Positions 1 to 8,827 of a stretch of DNA of 64,000 bases are shown here, one piece after another. Every line of letters starts with the position of its first letter. Within the stretch, counting starts at the first letter, position 1. Source of the stretch: Peptoniphilaceae bacterium. GTDB taxonomy: Bacteria; Bacillota; Clostridia; Tissierellales; Peptoniphilaceae. Both the position numbers and the translations under genes were made by a program. The notes beneath the pieces are model-generated. The model was given only the letters and a program-made list of their open reading frames with translations. It searched no databases and was not told the DNA's origin. Location: the NCBI GenBank assembly GCA_028723425.1, contig JAQYEZ010000038.1, positions 17,256 through 81,255 of the forward strand, given 5' to 3'.

Positions 1-24
1 TCTTAAAGCAGAATTTTTAGCCAT
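1..24 (-). CDS. Start of the gene after rsmH (partial; FtsL-like position)
   Basis: An ATG at 24-22 on the minus strand opens a frame of eight codons (MAKNSALR) that runs off the left edge of the window. It lies 3 nt after the rsmH stop codon, so it is the next gene of the same operon. In Firmicutes the gene after rsmH usually encodes the small division protein FtsL, but eight residues cannot prove that, so the function is inferred from position only. Confidence 0.5.
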
Positions 25-27
25 TTT

Positions 28-948
28 TTATATCCTTTCACACACCCTTAGCTTTGCACTGTGGCTTCTCTTATTTATCTTTTTTTCTTCTTTACTAGGT
101 TCTATTGGTTTTTTTGTAATAATATTTACTTTCTTTACATGATTACAAATACAGACTGGAATAGAGGGAGGGCAAATACAAGCCGTATTTAATTCTTTAA
201 ATTTATTTTTTACTATCCTATCTTCCAGAGAATGAAAAGTAATAATACAAAGCCTGCCATTTTTCTCAAGCCTATCTACAACCTTTTCTATAGTATTTTC
301 TAAAACTTCAAGTTCCCTATTTACTTCTATCCTTAGCGCTTGAAATACTCTTTTTTCTGGATGAGCTTCTTTAGTTCTAACAGAATCTTCTACAATTTTT
401 CTAAGTTCTTTAGTTCTACTAATCTCTCTTTTCTTCCTGTAGGTAACAATGTTTTTTGCTATAGTTCTTGAAAATCGCTCTTCTCCATATTTAGAAAAAA
501 TATTTTGAAGCTCATCCAAAGAATAAGAATTGACAATATCTTTTGCTGTTAACTCACTATTTGTGTCCATTCTCATGTCTAAAGGTCCGTCCTTCATATA
601 TGAAAATCCCCTATCACTATTGTCAATTTGATAAGATGAAACACCAATATCCATCAAAGCACCATTGATTTTATCAACACCTGCCTTTGACAAAATCTCA
701 TCAACATTTTCAAAGTTGCTATTGATAAAAATAACATTTGAATAGTCTTTAAGATTTATTTTGGCAGCTTCGATAGCTTCATTATCTTGATCAACTGCTA
801 TTAAAAGACCGTCTTTTGCCAAATTTTCCAAAATTCTTTTACTATGACCGCCTTTGCCCAAGGTTAAATCCATATAAATACCATGAGGCTTAATATTTAA
901 ATTTTCTATACATTCTTCTAAAAGAACTGATACATGTTCAAATTTCAT
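28..948 (-). CDS. rsmH: 16S rRNA (cytosine-1402-N4)-methyltransferase RsmH
   Basis: RsmH (MraW) methylates N4 of C1402 in the decoding centre of 16S rRNA using S-adenosylmethionine. The 306-residue protein has the family start HVSVLLEE, the SAM loop MDLTLGKGGHS near residues 26-36, the block GVSSYQIDNSDRGFSY, and the usual basic end with KINKRSHSAKLRV. Length is normal for the family. It starts 2 nt after the mraZ stop codon, so the two are co-transcribed from the MraZ-box promoter at about 1.4 kb. The downstream partial gene begins 3 nt after its stop. Confidence 0.97.
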   Translation of the reverse strand: MKFEHVSVLLEECIENLNIKPHGIYMDLTLGKGGHSKRILENLAKDGLLIAVDQDNEAIEAAKINLKDYSNVIFINSNFENVDEILSKAGVDKINGALMDIGVSSYQIDNSDRGFSYMKDGPLDMRMDTNSELTAKDIVNSYSLDELQNIFSKYGEERFSRTIAKNIVTYRKKREISRTKELRKIVEDSVRTKEAHPEKRVFQALRIEVNRELEVLENTIEKVVDRLEKNGRLCIITFHSLEDRIVKNKFKELNTACICPPSIPVCICNHVKKVNIITKKPIEPSKEEKKINKRSHSAKLRVCERI

Positions 949-950
949 AT

Positions 951-1364
951 CTATTCGTCCATTATATCGGACAAATTCACCTCTACTTCATTTATATAAG
1001 AATTCCAATTATCAATATCCCATACTTCAATATTGGTATTGTTGCCGATTATCATAGCCATATCTTTTAGGCCTGCATAATCTCTTAATTGCTTATTTAT
1101 CAAGATTCTTCCTTGTTTGTCTAAAGTTATTTTTAAAGTTGAAGAGAAAAATAATCTTTTCATGGCACGATTGTTCTTGTTTTGATAGGACAAGTCTTCA
1201 AATTTTTTTGCCCTATTTTCAAATTCATTGCTTGTGTATATGAGCAGAGATTTTTCGGGTCCCTTGGTTATATAAAATTCTTCGCCAAGCTCTCCTCTAA
1301 ATTCTGAAGGGATCATTATTCTATTTTTGGAATCAATTTTATGAGTGAATTCTCCAAGAAACAT
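951..1364 (-). CDS. mraZ: Transcriptional regulator MraZ
   Basis: MraZ is an AbrB-fold DNA-binding protein that controls the division and cell-wall (dcw) cluster, including its own gene. The start MFLGEFTHKIDSKNRIMIP is the family hallmark, and a second half-repeat follows with ITLDKQGRILI. At 137 residues it is near the usual 140-150. The start ATG at 1364 has a GGAGAGG ribosome binding site. Three direct repeats directly upstream (1376-1400) look like its own operator. It is the first gene of the operon. Confidence 0.97.
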   Translation of the reverse strand: MFLGEFTHKIDSKNRIMIPSEFRGELGEEFYITKGPEKSLLIYTSNEFENRAKKFEDLSYQNKNNRAMKRLFFSSTLKITLDKQGRILINKQLRDYAGLKDMAMIIGNNTNIEVWDIDNWNSYINEVEVNLSDIMDE

Positions 1365-1375
1365 TTCCCTCTCCT

Positions 1376-1400
1376 ACACTTTTTACCACTATTTTCCACT
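1376..1400 (-). promoter_or_regulatory. MraZ operator: three direct repeats at 10-bp spacing
   Basis: Read on the minus strand, AGTGG (1400-1396), AGTGG (1390-1386) and AGTGT (1380-1376) recur exactly every 10 bp, just after the predicted transcription start and before the mraZ ribosome binding site. MraZ proteins are known to bind short GTGG or TGGG direct repeats spaced by about one helical turn, so this is very likely the autoregulatory site. Confidence 0.75.
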
Positions 1401-1408
1401 TCACATAT

Positions 1409-1437
1409 ATAATATCCTATTTTGCTCAAAAAGTAAA
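1409..1437 (-). promoter_or_regulatory. Sigma-A promoter of the mraZ-rsmH operon
   Basis: On the minus strand TTTACT (1437-1432), a 17-nt spacer and TATTAT (1414-1409) form a good vegetative promoter. Transcription would start near 1402, immediately before the MraZ repeats, so a bound regulator would block early elongation or promoter clearance. Confidence 0.6.
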
Positions 1438-1440
1438 CCA

Positions 1441-1467
1441 AAAAAAATCAGACCAAAAAGTCCGATT
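1441..1467 (-). terminator. Rho-independent terminator after lgt
   Basis: Read on the minus strand, AATCGGAC (1467-1460), a T5 loop and GTCTGATT form an 8-bp stem with one G-U pair, followed by a run of seven or more T. It lies between the lgt stop and the mraZ promoter and ends the hflX-yigZ-yebC-lgt transcript. Confidence 0.75.
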
Positions 1468-1513
1468 TTAAATGTTTTATTTAATTTAAAAATAGGGTGG
1501 TAGGATTGCCCTA

Positions 1514-2287
1514 TTATTTTCTTTTTAAGCCAAAGCCTGGCATATTATTGTATTTTGATTTGTAAAACATAAATAAGCCAATTATCACAAATACTATAGA
1601 TACAATTTGTGCTATCCTAAATGAACCTATCATCAAAGAGTCTGTTCTCATTCCTTCTACGAAAAACCTCAAGATACCATAAGCTATAAAATAAATAGCG
1701 GCTACTTTTCCTTTTTCAGGATTTTTCTTTCTGTAATTTATCAAAAACAAGAAGATAATAAAATCTCCTAATGATTCATATAAGAAAGTAGGGTGGTAGC
1801 TTTTCCCATCGATCATTATTGCCCAAGGAAGCTTTGATGGGCCTCCGTGGGCCTCTTGATTTACGAAGTTACCCCGCCTGCCTATTGCCTGTCCCAAAGC
1901 AAGTGATGGAGTTAAAACATCTATCATATCTACAAGTGTTATTTTTTTATTTCTTGTAAATAAGTAAAGGGCTAGAGTTCCTCCAATTATTCCCCCATGT
2001 ATGGCAAGTCCGCCACCTCTAAGATTTAAAATTTGCCAAGGATTTTGCATGTAATAATCCCACTCAAATATCACATACCATAATCTAGCTCCTATTATTG
2101 CAGATGGCAAAACAACAAAGAGCATATCATAAACAAAATCCTCGCTTAAGCCTCTTCTGACAAATTCTTTTTGGGCAAATTTTGCACCTAATAATATGCC
2201 TGAAACTATTAAAATAGCATACCAATATATATCAATACCAAAAAGTGAAAAGGCAACTGGATTTATATGTGACTCAATTACTAACAT
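1514..2287 (-). CDS. lgt: Prolipoprotein diacylglyceryl transferase Lgt
   Basis: Lgt is a membrane enzyme that moves a diacylglyceryl group from phosphatidylglycerol to the lipobox cysteine of prelipoproteins, the first step of lipoprotein maturation. The 257 residues hold about seven membrane segments, GGLAIHGGIIGG with the conserved His, the signature GRRGNFVNQEAHG, and the late Arg in RFFVEGMR. Its start lies 8 nt after the yebC stop. A lipoprotein that would need it, the ABC-transporter binding protein at 46.6-48 kb, lies in this window. Confidence 0.97.
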   Translation of the reverse strand: MLVIESHINPVAFSLFGIDIYWYAILIVSGILLGAKFAQKEFVRRGLSEDFVYDMLFVVLPSAIIGARLWYVIFEWDYYMQNPWQILNLRGGGLAIHGGIIGGTLALYLFTRNKKITLVDMIDVLTPSLALGQAIGRRGNFVNQEAHGGPSKLPWAIMIDGKSYHPTFLYESLGDFIIFLFLINYRKKNPEKGKVAAIYFIAYGILRFFVEGMRTDSLMIGSFRIAQIVSIVFVIIGLFMFYKSKYNNMPGFGLKRK

Positions 2288-2295
2288 ATCTTATC

Positions 2296-3042
2296 CTATT
2301 CTAATTCAAGATCATCTGGCATAGCCCAGTTTGTATAAACATCTTGTACATCGTCATTGTCTTCTAGGGTATCAATTAATTTTAACAAGGATTTATAATT
2401 ACTTGGATCAACTTCAATTTCATTTTTTGCAAGATAAATAATATCTGCACTTTCTAGCTTGTAATTAGCTTCTTTTAGAGCACCAACAGCCGTGTTAAAG
2501 TTTTCTATTGTTGTAATAAGTATATAAAAATCTTTTCCATCATCTTTAACATCATCACAGCCTGCATCCAAAGCTTGCATCATAAGCTCATCAAAGTCGA
2601 TCTTATCATCCTTTTTTATTGTGATATAACCAACTCTGTCAAACATATACATAACTGACCCATCTGTTCCAAGATTTCCACCTGCTCTATCAAAAGCAAA
2701 TCTTACTTCTGGAGCTGTTCTGTTTTTATTGTCAGTTAAACAATCTACAATTACCGCTACTCCACCTTTGCCATATCCTTCATAGATAACTCTTTCAAAA
2801 TTATCAGCACCAGAATCACCAGCAGCTTTTTTTATAGCCCTATCTATATTATCATTTGGCATGTTTTCTGCCTTAGCCTTTTCGATAGCAGTTTTTAAAG
2901 AAGGGTTATAATCAGGATTATCTCCGCCCTCTCTTACAGCCACACTTATATTTCTAGCAAGTTTAGTAAAGATTTTTGCACGTCTAGCATCTTCACTTCC
3001 TTTTTTATTTTTAATTTTGCTCCATTTATTATGTCCTGACAT
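2296..3042 (-). CDS. yebC: YebC/PmpR family (TACO1-like) translation/regulatory protein
   Basis: The start MSGHNKWSKIKNKKG is diagnostic for the YebC/TACO1 family. Members were first described as transcriptional regulators; more recent work links them to relief of ribosome stalling. The 248-residue length is typical. A clean GGAGG site precedes the ATG at 3042. It lies 9 nt downstream of the yigZ-like gene and 8 nt upstream of lgt, inside the hflX-yigZ-yebC-lgt operon. Confidence 0.95.
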   Translation of the reverse strand: MSGHNKWSKIKNKKGSEDARRAKIFTKLARNISVAVREGGDNPDYNPSLKTAIEKAKAENMPNDNIDRAIKKAAGDSGADNFERVIYEGYGKGGVAVIVDCLTDNKNRTAPEVRFAFDRAGGNLGTDGSVMYMFDRVGYITIKKDDKIDFDELMMQALDAGCDDVKDDGKDFYILITTIENFNTAVGALKEANYKLESADIIYLAKNEIEVDPSNYKSLLKLIDTLEDNDDVQDVYTNWAMPDDLELE

Positions 3043-3051
3043 CTTATCCTC

Positions 3052-3678
3052 CTAATCAAATAACATTTTTTCATCAGATATTTCTATATTAATATTTGCA
3101 CTAGTCATATCTATGAGGGTCTTTTTAAAATCATCAAATTCATCATCTCTTATATATAAGGTACTTATGACCCTATCGAGGAATTCTTTATTGATTATTT
3201 TGTAATTATTTTTATTTATAAAGTTGTCTATTTGACCCAAAACTGTATAGGCATGAGTTAATTTTACTTCATAGAATGGTCTTTTGTAAAGAATTTTATC
3301 TTTAATACAATCACTAACTGCTCTGGTGTAGGCTCTGATAAGTCCACCTTTACCAAGTTTTTTGCCACCAAAATACCTAGTAACAACTACAACAATATTT
3401 TTTACATCTTCTTTTTCCAAAACTGAAAGCATAGGAAGACCAGCAGAGCCTTGTGGTTCCCCATCGTCAGAATATCTTTTTATTTCTGGACTATGATTAA
3501 TAATATAGGCTATACAATTGTGATTAGCATCCTTGTACTTATCTCTTATTTTTTCTATAAAATCAAGAGCCATTTCTTCACTTTCAACATACTGGGCACT
3601 TGTAATAAAAATGGATCTTTCTTCTTCAAATTTAGCATATGCACTTTCTTTAATTGTTCTAAATGTTTTTTCTTTCAT
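3052..3678 (-). CDS. YigZ/IMPACT family protein
   Basis: This 208-residue protein has the family core DDGEPQGSAGLPML near residue 75 and VVVVTRYFGGKKLGKGGLIR near residue 100, then a shorter ferredoxin-like C-terminal domain. The family is related to eukaryotic IMPACT and its bacterial role is unsettled (RNA or ribosome association is suspected). Its ATG overlaps the hflX stop (ATGA), which implies translational coupling with the ribosome-associated GTPase. Confidence 0.93.
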   Translation of the reverse strand: MKEKTFRTIKESAYAKFEEERSIFITSAQYVESEEMALDFIEKIRDKYKDANHNCIAYIINHSPEIKRYSDDGEPQGSAGLPMLSVLEKEDVKNIVVVVTRYFGGKKLGKGGLIRAYTRAVSDCIKDKILYKRPFYEVKLTHAYTVLGQIDNFINKNNYKIINKEFLDRVISTLYIRDDEFDDFKKTLIDMTSANINIEISDEKMLFD

Positions 3679-4907
3679 ACTATAAATTCTTCATATTTTT
3701 TATAATCTTTGTTAGATATATCAAATTCAATAATAGTGCCAAGATTATCATACTTAGTTTTATCTATATCATAATTTGTCATAATAAAATCCAAGATTTG
3801 GCCTTGGGAAAAAGGTATGTGCATTACAACGTGTTGATAAGATTCTTTGATAATCTTAACAATCACTTCTTTAAGCCTTTCTATATCCTTATCTGATTTT
3901 GCAGATAAGTAAATTTTTTTCTTGGATGCCTTGTAACCTTTTATACTTATTTCATTTTCCACTAGGTCTATCTTATTAAAAACATAGAGAATTTTTTTAT
4001 CAACAATATCTATATCTTTTAGGGCTTTATCTATAGTTTTTATTTGATTTTCTAAATCAGATGAAGAATCAAGCACTATTAGGAGCATATCTGCAAACTT
4101 TATTTCTTCTAAAGTTGTAAGAAAAGAATCATTTAATTCTTTACTTAAATTATCAATAAAACCTACTGTATCTGTTAGGGTGACCTTTGTATTGGCAAAG
4201 TCTAGCCTTCTAGTTGATGTATCTAAGGTCGCAAACAATAAATCATCTGAGTATACATACTTATCTGACCCATAGATTTTTAACATTTGATTTAGGATTG
4301 TTGACTTACCAGCATTTGTATAGCCTAATAAAGAAATATTTATGATATCTCTCCTACCTTCTCTATTTATGCTTTGTGTTTTTCCTATCTTTTTTAATTG
4401 GCTTTCTAAAGATCTTATATCTCTAACTATAGCACGCTTATCAGTTTCAAGCATGGTTTCACCAGGTCCTCTGGTTCCTATACCACCAGACTGACGAGAA
4501 AGATAGGCAAAGTATTTGTTTATTCTTGGCAGTTGATATTTAAGTTGGGCAAGTTTTATCTTTAATTTAGCCTCTTTAGTGTTGGCTCTTTTGGCAAAGA
4601 TATCCAGAATTAAAGTGGTCCAATCTACTACGTGAAGTTTCATTGTCTCTTCTAAATTTCTAAGTTGTGAGGCTGATAATTCCTTATCAAATATTACAGT
4701 ATCAACTTCTAGCTTTTTTGCCATATCTTTTATTTCATCAACCTTGCCTCTTCCTATATAAAAAGTAGGATTTACTTTATTAATAACTTGAGAAATATAG
4801 GCAACACTTTCTCCACCTGCCGTATTTATCAAGGACTCTAGTTCGTATATTTTATTTTCTTCATTATCGTTTTTATCCAAAACATTAACTTGTATTACTC
4901 TCTGCAT
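3675..4907 (-). CDS. hflX: Ribosome-splitting GTPase HflX
   Basis: HflX splits stalled or heat-damaged ribosomes into subunits. The N-terminal domain shows TFYIGRGKVDEI and the substrate-domain block DIFAKRANTKEAKLKIKLAQ. The G domain has the P-loop GYTNAGKS (G1), DTVGFI (G3) and NKID (G4). At 410 residues it is normal. The start ATG has AGAAAGGA upstream, and a TATAAT at 4933-4928 (minus) is a likely -10 box. It leads a four-gene operon with yigZ, yebC and lgt. Confidence 0.96.
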   Translation of the reverse strand: MQRVIQVNVLDKNDNEENKIYELESLINTAGGESVAYISQVINKVNPTFYIGRGKVDEIKDMAKKLEVDTVIFDKELSASQLRNLEETMKLHVVDWTTLILDIFAKRANTKEAKLKIKLAQLKYQLPRINKYFAYLSRQSGGIGTRGPGETMLETDKRAIVRDIRSLESQLKKIGKTQSINREGRRDIINISLLGYTNAGKSTILNQMLKIYGSDKYVYSDDLLFATLDTSTRRLDFANTKVTLTDTVGFIDNLSKELNDSFLTTLEEIKFADMLLIVLDSSSDLENQIKTIDKALKDIDIVDKKILYVFNKIDLVENEISIKGYKASKKKIYLSAKSDKDIERLKEVIVKIIKESYQHVVMHIPFSQGQILDFIMTNYDIDKTKYDNLGTIIEFDISNKDYKKYEEFIV

Positions 4908-5118
4908 AAATTTCCTTTCTACAATAAATTATACAATTAAAATTGATAAATAAAAGCTTTAGCTAAGAATTAAACATATAAAACATATATAACCATAATA
5001 CAACCTATTACATTTATACATACTTATAGATAAAAAGCTTAAAAGATGATAAAATAGATATGAGTTTACGGACAAAAAAATTATTTTTTAATAAAGATAA
5101 AATATATAGGAGGTCCAT

Positions 5119-8067
5119 ATGTATAAAAAAATCTCCGCTATAGTTTTAAAAGTGATATTAACTGCAATTTTTATTATTGGACTTTTTGTGACTGTTTTTG
5201 CAGGTCTTGCAGCAGGGTCAATCCTTGAAGTAATGAAAAAGAGTCCAGCCATAGATGCAGAAAGTATAAAATATGAAATGAGTGAAAACTCAACTATAGT
5301 CGATAAAGATGGAAAAGAACTCGAGTCTATAAGAACATCGGAATACAGAGATATAATAGACTTCAAACAAATGCCTCAGTATTTGAAAGATGCTTTTGTC
5401 GCTGTAGAAGATGAGAGATTCTACGACCACCATGGTATAGACCCACTTTCAATTGTAGGCTCTATGCTTGCTAATATAGAACAAGGTGCCATAGTAAGAG
5501 GTGGTTCCACACTTACTCAACAGCTAGCAAGAAACACCTATCTTTCTAATGATCAAACTTATGAAAGAAAGATTAAAGAAATATATCTAGCCTTAGAAAT
5601 AGAAGATAAACTAAATAAAGATGAAATATTAGAAGCTTATATGAACAGGGTATTTTTAGGGCAAAATTCTTTTGGTGTACAAGCTGCGGCCAAAACTTAC
5701 TTTAATAAAGAAGCCAAAGATTTAAGCTTAGCAGAATGTGCTGCCATGGCAGGTATTGTACAATCACCTACAAACTTTGCTCTGTACAAATCAATACCAA
5801 CCAGTGAAATAACTGATCAAAGAGTATTGGGTGAGTTTTCAATTGATGGAGAAAAATACTCAGCTGTTTATAATGAGGCTCCTTTGGAAAGAGCCAAATA
5901 TGTTCTAAAGAAAATGTTGGAAAATGGTTACATCAACCAAGACAAATACCAACAAGCTTTAAGCGAAGATGTTGCTAGCGAAATTCAACCGCCAGAGAGA
6001 AATTTAGAAAATACTTCCTCCTACTTTAATAGCTTACTAGAAAAACAAGTTGTTAAAAAGTTGATGGATATATACAATATCAACGAAACTCAAGCCTGGG
6101 ATAAGTTAAACTATGGTGGCCTCAAAATTACAACAACTCTTAATCAAGATATGCAAATGAGCTTGGAAGATTTATATGAAAACTTTTCATCATATATAGT
6201 AGGTCCAAGTCAAGGATGGAATTCTCCACCTTTACTAGCCTTACAATATGATAATTATGGAAACATATTGGATAGAGATGGTAAACTTATTTATTGGAAA
6301 AAATCTAATCTTATTAACGATAACAACGAAGTAAGCCTAAGACCAGATGAAGCTTATTATGATGAAACGGGAAATTTGATTATTAACTCCTACAAGTTAA
6401 AATTAAATAAAACCAGCCTAGTCTTTGATGATTACTACACTTTAGATGATGAAAATTCCAATCTTAGAACCCATAAAACGGGCTTTATTAACTTCTCTTC
6501 TAATGATGTAATTTCAAAGGATAGTGAAGGTAATATAAAAATTTCAAAATCCTATCTTAATAATCATAAGGACTTTGCTATAAGTAATGATAATGGTTCT
6601 ATTTCAATAAATAAGGATTACTACGATATAGATTTAGAAGGAGTCATCCAACCACAAGCTTCAACAGTAATAGTTGATCAAAAAACTGGTCAAATACAAG
6701 CTATCATGGGCGGACGTAATCAACAAGGCATAAGAATCCTAAACAGAGCCTCAGCTCAACCAAGACAACCAGGTTCATCTATTAAACCTATTGCAACTTA
6801 CACAGCTGCTTTAGATAATGGCTACAATCTTGCCACAGGAATTGATGATATTCCATTTATGAGAAACGAAGATGGTCAAATATGGCCAGAAAACGTCTAT
6901 AAATCTTATAAGGGAATTGTATCCTTAAGAAAATCTATAGAATTTTCTATTAATACTAATGCAGTTAGAACCTTAGATAAAATTGGAATAGATACATCAA
7001 AAAAATACTTAAAGAATTTTGGAATAATAAAAGAAAATCCCGATGATGATAACTTTGTATCCAAAGAAGAAGATAGTCAAACTAATGATGAGAATTTGGC
7101 TGCTTTAGGACTTGGTGCTATGACCAATGGTCTTACAACCCTAGATATGACAGGTGCCTATGCGGCTCTTGCTAATGGAGGAGAATATATAGAACCCTTG
7201 ACTTTCTCAAAAATAGAAGATAACCATGGCAAGATAATTTTTTCAAGCAAGGATGCAAATAAAAACAAAGTAACAAGCAAAGAAACTGCTTATCAAATGA
7301 CCTCTGCCCTACAATCAACTGCTCAATCTTATGAAACTATAGGATTAAATGGCAACGACTTTGCGGCAAAGACAGGAACATCAGAATATAATACCGACTT
7401 TTGGTGTATGGGTTATACGCCTCAATACACAGTTGGACTTTGGGTTGGAGCTGACAATCAAAACTTATCCTTGAGCGGATATTCTTATCAGGTAGCTGGA
7501 AGTTTTTGGTCTGTCATAAACAATAAAATTTTAGAAGGAAAAGAAGTAGAACATTTTGAAGAGCCTGAAGGTATAATCCATGCCAAGGTTGATACGATCT
7601 CTGGCAAACTACCAACCCAACAATCTTATGCTGATCCAAGAGGAACAGTCATAGATGAAATTTTCTCAAAAGATAATCTTCCAACAGAAGAAGATGATAT
7701 GCACGTTTGGGTAACAGTAGATTCTAGAAATAATCTTTTGGCTTCTATGATAACTCCAAACGAATTTAAAGTAACTAGGTCCTTTGTAGATAGGAAAGGA
7801 TCCTATGACCCAAGTCAATGGGATAACATAATTCCTGAAGACTGGAAATACGGACCACCTACTTCATATTCTAACCTTGGACAAGAACCAAAAGAAGATG
7901 AAAAAGACAAAGATAAAGAAGATAAAGACAAAGATCCAGATAAGGATAAGGAGACCGATAAGGATAAAGATTCTGAAAATCCAACCGATGATCCTAAAGA
8001 TTTGCTAAAACCTGTAACGGATGCCCTAAATCAAATCATAAATGCAGGTAAAAGAAATAATAATTAG
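5119..8067 (+). CDS. Class A penicillin-binding protein (PBP1A-like)
   Basis: A bifunctional peptidoglycan synthase anchored by one N-terminal membrane helix (residues about 8-33). The GT51 glycosyltransferase domain carries the catalytic Glu in AVEDERFYDHHG and the block GGSTLTQQLARN. The transpeptidase domain has SSIK (Ser about 552), SINTN (about 611) and KTGTS (about 751). About 200 residues separate the two domains. The tail (about 920-960) is a low-complexity Asp/Lys/Glu run, a likely wall-spanning or flexible segment. AGGAGG precedes the ATG. It is monocistronic and ends in a strong hairpin at 8105-8140. Confidence 0.96.
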   Translation: MYKKISAIVLKVILTAIFIIGLFVTVFAGLAAGSILEVMKKSPAIDAESIKYEMSENSTIVDKDGKELESIRTSEYRDIIDFKQMPQYLKDAFVAVEDERFYDHHGIDPLSIVGSMLANIEQGAIVRGGSTLTQQLARNTYLSNDQTYERKIKEIYLALEIEDKLNKDEILEAYMNRVFLGQNSFGVQAAAKTYFNKEAKDLSLAECAAMAGIVQSPTNFALYKSIPTSEITDQRVLGEFSIDGEKYSAVYNEAPLERAKYVLKKMLENGYINQDKYQQALSEDVASEIQPPERNLENTSSYFNSLLEKQVVKKLMDIYNINETQAWDKLNYGGLKITTTLNQDMQMSLEDLYENFSSYIVGPSQGWNSPPLLALQYDNYGNILDRDGKLIYWKKSNLINDNNEVSLRPDEAYYDETGNLIINSYKLKLNKTSLVFDDYYTLDDENSNLRTHKTGFINFSSNDVISKDSEGNIKISKSYLNNHKDFAISNDNGSISINKDYYDIDLEGVIQPQASTVIVDQKTGQIQAIMGGRNQQGIRILNRASAQPRQPGSSIKPIATYTAALDNGYNLATGIDDIPFMRNEDGQIWPENVYKSYKGIVSLRKSIEFSINTNAVRTLDKIGIDTSKKYLKNFGIIKENPDDDNFVSKEEDSQTNDENLAALGLGAMTNGLTTLDMTGAYAALANGGEYIEPLTFSKIEDNHGKIIFSSKDANKNKVTSKETAYQMTSALQSTAQSYETIGLNGNDFAAKTGTSEYNTDFWCMGYTPQYTVGLWVGADNQNLSLSGYSYQVAGSFWSVINNKILEGKEVEHFEEPEGIIHAKVDTISGKLPTQQSYADPRGTVIDEIFSKDNLPTEEDDMHVWVTVDSRNNLLASMITPNEFKVTRSFVDRKGSYDPSQWDNIIPEDWKYGPPTSYSNLGQEPKEDEKDKDKEDKDKDPDKDKETDKDKDSENPTDDPKDLLKPVTDALNQIINAGKRNNN

Positions 8068-8104
8068 TAATTTATATTTTAAATATAAAGCTCTAAATGA
8101 GTGC

Positions 8105-8140
8105 ATTTTAATAGAGGTGGAAGACCACCTCTATTAAAAT
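8105..8140. terminator. Perfect 16-bp hairpin between convergent genes
   Basis: ATTTTAATAGAGGTGG (8105-8120), the tetraloop AAGA and the exact complement (8125-8140) form a stem with a GC-rich head and AT-rich foot. The foot supplies the T-rich tract in either direction, so it can terminate both the PBP gene and the kinase gene. Confidence 0.85.
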
Positions 8141-8178
8141 ATATAAAATTTTCTATAGAGTTTTCATAAATTTTTTCT

Positions 8179-8691
8179 TTAAATACTTATTGAATCCAAA
8201 AACAAATCTTTTTTATTCTTATTATCGATAATTATTATTTTCTTTTCTAGCTTTATTTCATTTAACTTACAAAGAATTTTCTTTCTATCATCTTTTTCAA
8301 AATTAATTAGCCAATTAATATATTTCAAATTTATTTTTCCTGTATGATCAAGGTCTGGATCCTTATTATCTGCATTGTCCTCAGTAAAATTTTTCTTTAA
8401 AGATTGAGTAAGATTTGTAGAAGTTTTAAAATCCAAAAAGATAATAGTATCTGATGCTTGTATTCTTAAATCCAAAGTTGACATATAGTTGCCATCAAAG
8501 ATAAATTTATCATGATTTCTTATAATATCTTTTTGTATCTCTATGAACTCTTCTTCACTTATATGGTGGTCCTTATCCTTCCACCAAATTTTATTTAAAT
8601 AAAAAACTTCTATTCCGAGTTTTTCTCCCAACTCTCTTGCAAGAGTAGATTTGCCCGAGCCACCTGCTCCAATAATTGAAATTTTCTCCAT
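8179..8691 (-). CDS. P-loop nucleoside/adenylate kinase-like protein (topology-modulation/FlaR type)
   Basis: A small NTPase of 170 residues. The Walker A motif GAGGSGKST sits at residues 7-15, and KFIFDGNYMSTLDLR resembles the lid region of proteins often annotated 'DNA topology modulation protein' or adenylate-kinase-like. The substrate is unknown. The frame stays open upstream to 8742, but the ATG at 8691 has a GGAGGA site six bases away and directly precedes the KISIIGAGG strand, so it is taken as the start. It is followed by the hairpin at 8105-8140. Confidence 0.8.
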   Translation of the reverse strand: MEKISIIGAGGSGKSTLARELGEKLGIEVFYLNKIWWKDKDHHISEEEFIEIQKDIIRNHDKFIFDGNYMSTLDLRIQASDTIIFLDFKTSTNLTQSLKKNFTEDNADNKDPDLDHTGKINLKYINWLINFEKDDRKKILCKLNEIKLEKKIIIIDNKNKKDLFLDSISI

Positions 8692-8767
8692 AATTCCTCC
8701 ATGTCGAGTAATTATACTAGTAAATTTATATTTGTAAAACAAGAAAATACTTAAATTTCTAATTTAA

Positions 8768-8827
8768 TATAGCGCTATGTCTGTTTATTATAACGCTATG
8801 TCTGTTTATTATAGTGCTATGTCTATA
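8768..8827 (-). repeat. Three 21-bp tandem repeats covering the 3' end of thyA
   Basis: The octamer GCTATGTC recurs at 8774, 8795 and 8816, exactly 21 bp apart, inside near-identical 21-bp units. The first unit (minus strand) is the real thyA end. Each later unit again encodes Asp-Ile-Ala-Leu; two units then end in two stops and the last reads through to one stop after a Tyr codon. The copies lie in the thyA reading frame because 21 is seven codons. Confidence 0.85.

Noticed and set aside
7888-8010. Asp/Lys repeat tract in the PBP gene as a tandem-repeat element
   Set aside because: It is an in-frame low-complexity tail with irregular codons, common in wall-linked proteins, not a DNA repeat element.
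8768-8827. CRISPR-like repeat array
   Set aside because: The units are directly adjacent with no spacers, and match the coding end of thyA.
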